From an uncultured Lachnospiraceae bacterium (GTDB lineage Bacteria > Bacillota > Clostridia > Lachnospirales > Lachnospiraceae): DNA of 13,747 nucleotides. This document shows, one piece after another, positions 1 through 6,654 of the stretch. The notes under the pieces were generated by a model, which was not told the DNA's origin, searched no databases, and saw only the letters and a program-made list of their open reading frames with translations. Both the position numbers and the translations under genes were made by a program. Positions within the stretch are counted from its first letter, which is position 1, and every line of letters begins with the position of its first letter. The stretch covers positions 1 to 13,747 of the forward strand of contig CANRJU010000044.1 of the NCBI GenBank assembly GCA_947631075.1, given 5' to 3'.

Positions 1-204
1 AGCCATGAGGAAGCCTTACCCAAAGTAATGACGCCGCACACCTTACGCCACACGTTCTGCACCAATTTAGCCAATGCAGGCATGAACCCGAAAGCGTTAC
101 AGTATATCATGGGACATTCCAACATCACTATGACGCTGAACTATTACGCACACGCAACTTTCGCTTCCGCAAAGGCTGAAATGGAAAGGCTGATTGTCGC
201 ATAG
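1..204 (+). CDS. int: Tyrosine recombinase (integrase) of a Tn916/Tn1549-like element, C-terminal 67 residues only
   Basis: The window opens inside this gene and only the end of the catalytic domain is present, terminating at TAG 202-204. Visible active-site boxes are H-T-L-R-H (the arginine is codon 46-48), M-G-H-S (histidine codon 115-117) and N-Y-Y-A-H, where the second tyrosine (codon 145-147) is the expected nucleophile. The tail with A-K-A-E-M-E-R-L resembles the C-terminus of Tn916-family integrases, which excise and insert conjugative elements through a covalent 3'-phosphotyrosine intermediate. In that family int lies at the extreme right end of the element, which fits the arm-type repeats just downstream. 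A phage integrase of the same fold is the alternative. The recombinase assignment is firm; the Tn916-type placement is inference from the tail sequence and the repeats. Confidence 0.9.
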   Translation, partial: SHEEALPKVMTPHTLRHTFCTNLANAGMNPKALQYIMGHSNITMTLNYYAHATFASAKAEMERLIVA

Positions 205-266
205 ACGCAGACGGATTTACTACTTCTTTTACTACCGTACAGAGGGAAAACCTAAAAGGTTATGAG

Positions 267-346
267 GATATATAAGAACTTCTCCCTATATCAAAAATGC
301 CGGGAAAGCCCGAAAATACGGGCTATACCGACATATAAGAACTTCT
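267..346. repeat. Pair of 17-bp direct repeats, probable integrase arm-binding sites
   Basis: The sequence GAYATATAAGAACTTCT occurs at 267-283 and 330-346 with a single mismatch (T versus C at the third position). The starts are 63 bp apart, about six helical turns, so both copies face the same side of the helix. Tn916-family integrases bind paired direct repeats (DR2 type) inside the element ends through their N-terminal domain, and location and spacing fit that role. A small inverted repeat GCCCG/CGGGC (308-312 and 319-323) lies between the copies and has no U-tract, so it is unlikely to terminate transcription. Confidence 0.7.
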
Positions 347-419
347 AAAGAGATAATCTAAATTCACCAATAATTTTTTCCAAAAATCAAAATTCGTGTG
401 ATATTTTCCCGTTCTGATT

Positions 420-428
420 TGTTATTAT
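420..428 (+). promoter_or_regulatory. Candidate extended -10 for the ECF sigma operon
   Basis: TGTTATTAT at 420-428 reads as an extended -10 (TG-N-TATTAT), about 45 bp before the GTG start. I see no good -35 hexamer 16-18 bp upstream. That region (about 395-408) lies close to the inferred junction of the mobile element, so the original -35 may have been replaced. No clear ECF-type autoregulatory promoter was found. The rest of the gene-free stretch 205-472 holds only the element end and this candidate. Confidence 0.35.
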
Positions 429-472
429 AGTAGAAAGGCCTTTCAATAACAGCAAAAAAGGAGGAGGACGCC

Positions 473-964
473 GTGGAACAGCCCCGATACGCAGCAGCCG
501 TGGACGCCTATGGCAACACGGTCTACCGGATTGCCTGCAGCTACTGCAAATGCCGCGCCGACGCCGAGGACGTCGTGCAGAACGTGTTTCTTAAATTATT
601 GCAGACGGACACGGAGTTTCAGGACGAGAAGCATCTCAAGCGCTGGCTGATCCGGGTGGCGGCCAACGAGGCGAAAAACCTGTGCGGTTCCTTTTGGAAA
701 AAGCACATGGTTCCACTGGAGGACTCCGAGACAATTCAGCCTTTTGAGTTTCGTTCCCAGAAAAACAGCGAGCTGTACGAAGCCGTGTTACAGCTTCCCC
801 ACCGGTACCGCATCGTAATCCATCTGTATTATTATGAGGATTATTCGGTGAGGGAAATCGCCGGAATCCTGCACCTGCGGGAGACGACGGTGCAGACACA
901 GCTCATGAGGGGAAGGGAAAAATTAAAAGAGATTTTAAAGGAGGATTGGCAGCATGAATCATAA
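473..964 (+). CDS. ECF-family RNA polymerase sigma factor
   Basis: This 163-residue protein directs RNA polymerase to a small set of promoters, usually in response to an envelope signal. Region 2 spans about residues 10-75, with the typical A-D-A-E-D-V-V-Q-N-V-F core-binding motif at 29-39 and K-R-W-L-I-R-V-A-A-N at 56-65. Region 4 spans about 100-153, with L-P-H-R-Y-R and the -35-binding helix-turn-helix S-V-R-E-I-A...R-E-T-T-V-Q-T-Q-L at 125-144. Region 3 is absent, as usual for ECF factors. The GTG start is chosen because AAGGAGGAGG (458-467) sits at correct spacing. Its 3' end overlaps the next gene by 11 bp, implying translational coupling with the likely anti-sigma partner. The regulon cannot be deduced from this window. 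Confidence 0.93.
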   Translation: MEQPRYAAAVDAYGNTVYRIACSYCKCRADAEDVVQNVFLKLLQTDTEFQDEKHLKRWLIRVAANEAKNLCGSFWKKHMVPLEDSETIQPFEFRSQKNSELYEAVLQLPHRYRIVIHLYYYEDYSVREIAGILHLRETTVQTQLMRGREKLKEILKEDWQHES

Positions 965-1598
965 ACAATGGTATAAGGACACATTCGACCAGTTTGAATT
1001 GTCCGAGGAGGCATTGGGAAAGGTGAAAAATATGAATATGAACAGCAAAAAAAGACACTTGAAAACGGGAGTCCGCGCGGCAGCGGCCGCCGTCGCCGTC
1101 GTGATGGTATTCGCTCTGGGCAACGCCGCCGTTTACGCGGCAACGGGGACATCGCCGGCGGGCAAGGTAGCCGAGCAGGTGGTGGAGCGCGTGACCGTTC
1201 TGATCAATGGCATAAAAGCGGACGACGACGATGTGAAACGCTATGTAGACAAAAATGGCGATACCCATGTGGACCTGACAATCGAGGACGGCTCTCATTC
1301 TGAAATTATTTATGACGGCGGCACGCTGAAGGAAAATCACATATCTATCTCATCGGATTCCTCCATCACAAAGGGCGAAGATGGGGACAGCGCCGAAATT
1401 GTCACGACTCTCATTGGCGCAAAGCTGAAAAAAGAGGGAGATAAGGTATTTTTAATCGTAGGCAGCGATGAAGCTTCTGTGGATATCACCAAGGATTTTG
1501 CAGACGGACGTGCGGAGGGAAAGGTAAAAATAGACGGAAAAAAATATAAATACTGCGTGACGGGAACGGTAGACCAGTATGATGTGACGATAGGGTAA
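954..1598 (+). CDS. Single-pass membrane protein, probable anti-sigma factor for the upstream ECF sigma
   Basis: This is a 214-residue protein with a short charged N-terminus (W-Y-K-D-T-F-D-Q at 6-13, V-K-N-M-N at 24-28), one hydrophobic segment at about 40-62 and an external C-terminal region rich in Asp, Lys and beta-type sequence. The architecture matches small Firmicutes anti-sigma factors, in which the cytoplasmic segment of about 35 residues holds the sigma factor at the membrane and the outer region senses the signal. The ATG is preceded by AAAGGAGG (937-944) with 9-nt spacing and overlaps the sigma gene by 11 bp, the usual arrangement for a sigma/anti-sigma pair. No zinc-binding HxxxCxxC motif is visible, so it is not a ZAS-type anti-sigma. 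The outer domain is not recognisable to me and the ligand is unknown. Confidence 0.72.
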   Translation: MNHKQWYKDTFDQFELSEEALGKVKNMNMNSKKRHLKTGVRAAAAAVAVVMVFALGNAAVYAATGTSPAGKVAEQVVERVTVLINGIKADDDDVKRYVDKNGDTHVDLTIEDGSHSEIIYDGGTLKENHISISSDSSITKGEDGDSAEIVTTLIGAKLKKEGDKVFLIVGSDEASVDITKDFADGRAEGKVKIDGKKYKYCVTGTVDQYDVTIG

Positions 1599-1642
1599 AA
1601 CGCGCACCGCCAGACATAAACATTCACCCGACGATTGCAAAT

Positions 1643-1684
1643 GCGCATCTGACGGCGCCCGCAAACATGCACTGCTAGATGCGC
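1643..1684. repeat. 8-bp perfect inverted repeat upstream of the terminator
   Basis: GCGCATCT (1643-1650) and AGATGCGC (1677-1684) are perfect complements with a 26-nt loop, immediately before the intrinsic terminator. It could form a second stem in the 3' end of the ECF operon transcript. I see no coding function for the stretch 1599-1687. Confidence 0.45.
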
Positions 1685-1687
1685 GTC

Positions 1688-1735
1688 AAAGCCCCCGCCC
1701 GGCAGATTTTGTTTCGCCGGAGCGGGGGCTTTTTC
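1688..1735 (+). terminator. Strong intrinsic terminator of the ECF sigma operon
   Basis: AAAGCCCCCGC (1688-1698) pairs with GCGGGGGCTTT (1722-1732), extended inward by CCGGC (1699-1703) with GCCGG (1716-1720). The loop is 12 nt and the stem is followed by T residues (1730-1734). It terminates the plus-strand operon efficiently. On the minus strand the same stem carries only a short T run, so it may also stop the GH97 transcript, whose gene ends at 1792. Confidence 0.9.
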
Positions 1736-1791
1736 GGTATAATTTAATCCTATTCTTTTGTAATTTTTATTATTTTTCTTTTGAAATCCAT

Positions 1792-4700
1792 CTATTTTTT
1801 GAGCTGGATTTTCACTTCCCGGGAGGCTGTTCCGCATGTTACTAAAACAGTCGCGGCCGCCTTGTTCTTCCACTTTTTAACGGTCACTTTTCCGTATTTA
1901 TCCACCCTGATAAATTTCTTGCCGGACGCGACCTTATAGGCAATCGGATCGGTCGTCTGCTCTGTCAGCGACTTAATGCCGATCTGGTAAGAATCGGATT
2001 TTTTCTTCAGAACCGCCTTCGTCCCCGTCAGCTTTAGCATCTGATTTGCCACTCTCTGATCCACTACGCGCACGGTCAGCTTTTTCTTCTTTCCGCCTGT
2101 CGCGGTAATGGTAATCACCGTCTTTCCCGCCTTTTTGGCGCGAACCATGCCGGAGCCGTTCACGGTGGCAACCTTCTTTTTCGAAGATGCAAATTTCACC
2201 TTCTGCGACGCCTTTTTCGGCTTTACGGAAACGGTCAGCCGGACTTTTTTGTCCTTTATGAGCGTAATTTTCTCTGCGTCGTATCCCTTGGCTCTGACCA
2301 GAATTTTCTTCGCCGCCTTCTTTCCGTCCTGCTCATCGTCTGTCTGCTCGTCTTCATCCTCTGTCAGGTCCGTGACCGTCGCCTCCTTCTGCACCGCCTG
2401 CGCAGAAACCGCGATGCGGTCGATATTCGGCGCCTTTGCCTTCGCATTTCCGAACGAAATCGTGTTATTTCCCTCATTTAACGCGATGTAAAATCTCTCC
2501 ATCGCCAGTGTGTTGACGCCGGCATTTAGCTTTCTGCTGCGGATTTCCGGACCGCCGTTTGCGGAAAATACCACGCGCCGATCCGCGGTGCAGGCATAGT
2601 ACAATTTCACCTCGTAGACGCCTGCCGCAGGCGCCGTCACATTTTTAAATGTCAGCTTGCTGTCAGCCGAGTCGCCTAACGACACGACCTGTTTTTTGCC
2701 GGAGGCGAACTGGTTGGTTCCCACGGACGCGTCGCCGCCGAGCGTGTTGGTCCCGTCCTCCGCCTCGTAATAGGTATAGGCGTCATAGACGGTGTCCGTC
2801 TTCATATCCTCTTTTGTGATTTTCACAGCCGCGCCGCCGTTGTCCGCCAGCGTAAACTCCAGAACGGAATCCTTCGTCACCTCTTTTTCCTCGATTTCCA
2901 CATCGGAGCCATCTTTATTATCCTTGTAAATATATGCTTTATAGCTTCCCTCTCCCAAGAAATTTAACGCAATTTTCGGAGTCTGCGCGGCGGCTGTCAT
3001 CGCAGCCAGATACCAGGACTGCCCGCTGCGCCTTGCCAGAATCATGTCCTTGCCCGGATATCCCCCGAGCAGGCGCGCCTCATCCCACTGCGTAGGCACG
3101 TCGTTCATAAAGGAAAGTCCCTTGTAGCCCTCCAGCTTGTAAACGGAGGAGGCAATCGTCTGAAATCCGGTCTGATAAGCCACCGTCTGCGCCAGCTGGA
3201 AGCCGGGCGTCACGGGATACTGGTCAATCGTGGTGCCGACCGGCGTGAAGTCCATGCCGCCCACGACGTTCCGGTTGTAAACATAGGTGAGGCAGTTATT
3301 TACCGATGGGCCCACGTTCCATTTGTAATACTCCGCTCCGCGCACGCCCTCGTACCCCAGAATGTTGGGGAAGGTCCGAATCTCGCCGCGCGGCGCCGTA
3401 CAGCCGTGCAAGAGCACGTTGATCTTGTGCTTTGCCGCAATCGTCACGCACTGGTACATCTGCGTCATGGTCGCCTTGTCGTCATTTTCATAATAATCCA
3501 CCTTGACGCCCTTTACACCCGTCTGCTCGCACCATGAAAACTGCTCCTCCAGCTGCTCCTTTGTCTTCAGGGAATACTTCGGATATGCCGAGTCGCCCAC
3601 GGCGTCCCTTCTGCCGGCGTGGTTGTCGTTATTCACGCCGTACCAGAGAATGATTCCCACGCCCTTTTCCTTTCCGTACTCCACCAGTTCCCTTACTTTT
3701 TCCTTGTAATTGTCCCAGAGGCACCAGCCAAAATCCAGGCAGACATATTCCCAGCCGTTTTCGGCGGCAAAATCAATATAATCCTTCTGCTGCTGATACT
3801 CGATCGGATCGTCCCCCGCCTCGGACCACCAGGACCACGCCACGATTCCCGTGCGAATCCACGAATCGCCGTCGGCGTACAGCGACGCGTCCGGCTCCGG
3901 ATTCAGGCTGCTTGTCATGGTCGAATTGACAATGTCGTTCAAATTATCCGCAAAAACTGCCACGCGCCAGGGAGTGTGCAGAGTCCCCTCCGCATTGTAG
4001 GTCATAGGCAGGCTGCTGCCGGAGCCTTTTCCAAATGCAAATTTGAGATTTCTCTCGCCCTTCTCCGTGGTCAGATGAGAGGCGCAGTAGGTATCCTCCT
4101 CGCTGAAAACGTCCGCCTCCGTAAACAGCATCCAGTTATCTCCGCTGTTTGCCAGCAGGGGAACGCTGTATTTTGACGAGGCCGCCTTCACGGACGACAT
4201 TTTGAGCTTCTGGTACTCGTATTCATAATTTCCCGCCGCATCGTAGCCGCCCCAGATCAGGGAATCCACGGGGAGAACGAACTCGCTTGCCTCGCCCTGG
4301 ATGCTCTCCTCTTGTCCGGCCTTTCCCTGCAGCTCGTAGCGCCATGCAACGCCTTCCTCATAAATCCGCAGGTACACGGTCAGAAGATGGCCCTCCTTAT
4401 TTTTCAGCTGAAAGCGAATCTGGCGGTAGGTATCCTTCACCTCGCGGCTGGCGCCCGTAGTGAGCGTATAGGCATCCTCGCCCTCCTTCGTCTGTATGGA
4501 GCCCGCTACCAGCGTCAGATTTTCGGAAAAATCCTCCGCCGTCCTTAATCCCAGCTGGGAGGCATCTAACAATACCTTTCCGCCCTTGGACGCCGATACA
4601 AAGTAGCGTCCGGTGGCAGAATCAACAGCCACCTCCGCCGAGATGTCGCCCCACTCGCCCTTGACAGCCGTCTCCGAGAGGGCCGTTCCGTCCGTGAGCT

Positions 4701-5544
4701 CCCTGGCTCCGCCGTACTCGACCGATACGACCGGCGCAAGTCCCTGCTCCTTCGCTAACTGCACCGCCTCCTCCGCGGTGAGCGCTCTCTTATAAAGGCA
4801 CACATCATCTAAGCACACCTTGGCGTCCGGATCGCCCCAGTTGGAATAGGTCCGTCCCAGTGCGTTTTTCACGAGGCTCCCCATGTCCTTCAAGCGGCTG
4901 GTCAGATTCGCGCTGTCGCCGAATGTCCCCGCTTCCTCGCCATTTATGTAAAAATCAATTTCCTCCGCATTTACCGTAAATGTCACAAAGCTCCACTCGC
5001 CCTTCTCCGGTTCCGCCGGCATCGGAGCCCGGACAACATGGGTGTCGTCAAACAGCACGTTCCACACCTTGTCCTTTGCGTAGGGCGCGAAGGCAAACTC
5101 GTCGCCCGACCCCGCGTTGGCGGAAGATATGACGCGGGCATAGCTCCCCACGCTCTTGTCCGGCTTCAGCCAGAAGGAATAGGAAAAACCTGTTTTCTCA
5201 TTTATGTCTTTGTACAAATCCTCCGGCAGATCCACATACGAGGTTCCCTTGCTTCCTCCCGCCAGGACCAGCACCGTATTATCCGCTCCCTTGGCCGTAT
5301 TTTTTCCGGCCGTTATCTCCTCTTTTTTCGTGGCGGCCGAACCCTTCAGCACCGCCAATCCGCTCTTTTGCGTTCCCTTGTTGGCAAACGCCCCGTCCGC
5401 GAGATTTTCAAAATCCCAAAAATACGCCGCCTCCGACGAAATGCCGCCCTCCGTCTGAGCCGCCTTCGTTGCGGGCGCCGGGACAAAAACCGTCGTCGCA
5501 GCCAGAGCCGCCGCCATCGCAAACGATACAATCCGTTTCCACAT
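1792..5544 (-). CDS. Secreted multidomain GH97 glycoside hydrolase (retaining, alpha-galactosidase-like) with LamG, CBM35-like and Ig-like domains
   Basis: This 1250-residue extracellular enzyme probably releases alpha-linked sugars, likely galactose, from a glycan. Approximate domain order: signal peptide 1-30; LamG-type concanavalin fold 40-265; GH97 N-terminal beta-sandwich 275-545; catalytic barrel 560-800; GH97 C-terminal sandwich to 910; CBM35-like module 925-1048; acidic linker; two bacterial Ig-like regions (1080-1160 and 1168-1250), very lysine-rich. In the barrel, V-K-V-D-Y-Y places Asp683 where retaining GH97 enzymes have the nucleophile. G-Y-E-G-V-R-G-A-E supplies Glu732 (calcium ligand position) and Glu738 (acid/base), 55 residues after the Asp. 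H-G-C has Gly where inverting SusB has its base Glu. These correspondences are from memory of the family. The ATG at 5544 is chosen over an upstream in-frame TTG (5550) because GGAGGAGG (5553-5560) sits 8 nt from the ATG but only 2 from the TTG. There is no LPXTG anchor. Confidence 0.88.
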   Translation of the reverse strand: MWKRIVSFAMAAALAATTVFVPAPATKAAQTEGGISSEAAYFWDFENLADGAFANKGTQKSGLAVLKGSAATKKEEITAGKNTAKGADNTVLVLAGGSKGTSYVDLPEDLYKDINEKTGFSYSFWLKPDKSVGSYARVISSANAGSGDEFAFAPYAKDKVWNVLFDDTHVVRAPMPAEPEKGEWSFVTFTVNAEEIDFYINGEEAGTFGDSANLTSRLKDMGSLVKNALGRTYSNWGDPDAKVCLDDVCLYKRALTAEEAVQLAKEQGLAPVVSVEYGGARELTDGTALSETAVKGEWGDISAEVAVDSATGRYFVSASKGGKVLLDASQLGLRTAEDFSENLTLVAGSIQTKEGEDAYTLTTGASREVKDTYRQIRFQLKNKEGHLLTVYLRIYEEGVAWRYELQGKAGQEESIQGEASEFVLPVDSLIWGGYDAAGNYEYEYQKLKMSSVKAASSKYSVPLLANSGDNWMLFTEADVFSEEDTYCASHLTTEKGERNLKFAFGKGSGSSLPMTYNAEGTLHTPWRVAVFADNLNDIVNSTMTSSLNPEPDASLYADGDSWIRTGIVAWSWWSEAGDDPIEYQQQKDYIDFAAENGWEYVCLDFGWCLWDNYKEKVRELVEYGKEKGVGIILWYGVNNDNHAGRRDAVGDSAYPKYSLKTKEQLEEQFSWCEQTGVKGVKVDYYENDDKATMTQMYQCVTIAAKHKINVLLHGCTAPRGEIRTFPNILGYEGVRGAEYYKWNVGPSVNNCLTYVYNRNVVGGMDFTPVGTTIDQYPVTPGFQLAQTVAYQTGFQTIASSVYKLEGYKGLSFMNDVPTQWDEARLLGGYPGKDMILARRSGQSWYLAAMTAAAQTPKIALNFLGEGSYKAYIYKDNKDGSDVEIEEKEVTKDSVLEFTLADNGGAAVKITKEDMKTDTVYDAYTYYEAEDGTNTLGGDASVGTNQFASGKKQVVSLGDSADSKLTFKNVTAPAAGVYEVKLYYACTADRRVVFSANGGPEIRSRKLNAGVNTLAMERFYIALNEGNNTISFGNAKAKAPNIDRIAVSAQAVQKEATVTDLTEDEDEQTDDEQDGKKAAKKILVRAKGYDAEKITLIKDKKVRLTVSVKPKKASQKVKFASSKKKVATVNGSGMVRAKKAGKTVITITATGGKKKKLTVRVVDQRVANQMLKLTGTKAVLKKKSDSYQIGIKSLTEQTTDPIAYKVASGKKFIRVDKYGKVTVKKWKNKAAATVLVTCGTASREVKIQLKK

Positions 5545-5611
5545 ACTCAATACCTCCTCCGATTTTTTTACATAAAATTTCCAAAAATATGCTGCATGGG
5601 AATTTATCTTT

Positions 5612-5675
5612 ATTGTAGCGTTTTACGGCCTCTCGCGGAATAGATGGATGTAGAAATCACCCTGCAATTTGTAGA
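5612..5675 (-). promoter_or_regulatory. Candidate activator-dependent promoter of the GH97 gene with two half-site-like repeats
   Basis: On the minus strand TACAAT (5617-5612) is a good -10, but the hexamer 17 bp upstream is TTCCGC, a poor -35, as expected where an activator is needed. Upstream of it TGTAGA occurs twice on the plus strand, at 5649-5654 and 5670-5675, exactly 21 bp or two helical turns apart. Phased direct half-sites next to a weak -35 are typical of AraC-family activators, and the araC-type gene is divergent from here. The repeats are only 6 bp, so this remains a prediction. Confidence 0.4.
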
Positions 5676-5684
5676 CTGTTTCCA

Positions 5685-5713
5685 TTGTGAAATAGCGTGA
5701 GGCGTGCTATAAT
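5685..5713 (+). promoter_or_regulatory. Promoter of the AraC-family regulator gene
   Basis: TTGTGA (5685-5690), a 17-bp spacer and TATAAT (5708-5713), with an extended TG dinucleotide (TGCTATAAT), form a near-consensus housekeeping promoter. The transcript would carry a leader of about 70 nt. The promoter lies beside the TGTAGA repeats, so the regulator could also affect its own expression. Confidence 0.75.
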
Positions 5714-5790
5714 TTTTGATAAAAGAATAAAGGAAAATTCCCTGCTCCTGCATTGTGGCATGGCAGGCATTTTCCAAGGAGGGATTCCAT

Positions 5791-6654
5791 TTGAGCGAAA
5801 ATACAAATCGGGAAATATTTATCAATGTGGCGGGATTTCAGTGCCTGGACCAGCTGCAGCACAACGCGGTAGACATCTATCTGTCCACCTGCGGGATTCA
5901 GAACTGCTTTCCGGGCCACTATTACGGTCCCGGCAAGCGGGAGGAATACATCATTCACTTTATCTCGTCCGGGAAGGGAATTTTTGAGGCCGAGGGCCGC
6001 ACCTACCATCTGACGAAGGGGGATTTTTTTGTCATTTTTCCGGGAATGGAGATTCACTACGAGGCGGATCAGAATCAGCCCTGGGACTATCTCTGGATCG
6101 GATTTCAGGGAGTCAAGGCCGCCACTTATTTAAAAAATGCCGGCATCGATCCCGCGCACCTCACGGGACACTATGCCAATACTCCTTACATTGTGTCCTG
6201 TGTCCAGCAGATGATCCTCGCCCGTTCTCTCACCTATTACAATGAGCTCCGCCGTCAGGCCGCCCTCCTCCAGATTCTCTCTGCCCTGATGGAGCTTCAT
6301 CACGAGACGCTCAGCGATGAGGAGCGGAATGATTATCCGTATCAGGTCTATCTCCAGCAGGCTCTCGACTACATGAACGATCACATCAAGGACGAGATAC
6401 GAATTGGTGAGCTGGCGGCCCGCATCGGAATCGATCGGAGCTACCTCACGACTATTTTTCGGACTACTCTGGAGGTCTCCCCCCAGGAATATCTGCTGAC
6501 CCTGCGCATGGACCGGGCCGACTATCTTTTAAAAAATACCGATTTAAAAATAAGCGCTATCGCCTCCGAGGTGGGCTACTCGGATCCCCTCTCCTTTACC
6601 AGAGCCTTTAAAAAAGTGAAGGGGATGCCGCCCACCAAGTGGAGACAGAGTTAA
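5791..6654 (+). CDS. AraC/XylS-family transcriptional regulator with cupin sensor domain
   Basis: This is a 287-residue cytoplasmic DNA-binding protein. The N-terminal cupin-like sugar-sensing domain includes G-R-T-Y-H-L-T-K-G-D-F-F-V-I-F-P at about 69-84. The C-terminal pair of helix-turn-helices covers I-G-E-L-A-A-R-I-G...S-Y-L-T-T-I-F (about 205-226) and I-S-A-I-A-S-E-V-G-Y-S-D...F-T-R-A-F-K-K (about 254-275). The layout resembles MsmR/RafR-type activators of alpha-galactoside genes. The TTG start at 5791 is preferred because AAGGAGGG (5776-5783) precedes it by 7 nt; the ATG at 5755 has no such site. The gene is divergent from the GH97 gene, which it probably activates in response to a released sugar. 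It abuts the convergent hydrolase gene with no intergenic base. The inducer is not known. Confidence 0.92.
   Translation: MSENTNREIFINVAGFQCLDQLQHNAVDIYLSTCGIQNCFPGHYYGPGKREEYIIHFISSGKGIFEAEGRTYHLTKGDFFVIFPGMEIHYEADQNQPWDYLWIGFQGVKAATYLKNAGIDPAHLTGHYANTPYIVSCVQQMILARSLTYYNELRRQAALLQILSALMELHHETLSDEERNDYPYQVYLQQALDYMNDHIKDEIRIGELAARIGIDRSYLTTIFRTTLEVSPQEYLLTLRMDRADYLLKNTDLKISAIASEVGYSDPLSFTRAFKKVKGMPPTKWRQS

Larger units (their letters stand above)
1..380. mobile_element. Right end of an integrative and conjugative element (approximate boundary)
   Basis: The end of an integrase gene is followed by about 170 bp of gene-free DNA with two phased direct repeats, and then by an unrelated chromosomal operon. 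Position 374-394 has a T6 run followed closely by A-rich DNA and an AATTTT/AAAATT inverted repeat (372-377 and 389-394). This resembles the T-run/coupling/A-run target structure used by Tn916-like elements, so I place the junction near 374-385. The other end and the accessory genes lie outside the window, so element type and exact boundary are inference. Confidence 0.55.

Noticed and set aside
308..323. GCCCG/CGGGC hairpin as a terminator of the integrase gene
   Set aside because: Only 5 bp of stem with no following T-run; it lies between the arm-type repeats and is more likely incidental.
3619..4176. 185-codon plus-strand open frame antisense to the GH97 gene
   Set aside because: The opposite strand encodes the recognisable GH97 catalytic and N-terminal domains. 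The antisense frame has no family features and no promoter or ribosome binding site.
5038..5643. 201-codon plus-strand open frame antisense to the GH97 start
   Set aside because: Arg-rich translation typical of a shadow frame; it runs over the GH97 signal peptide and promoter.
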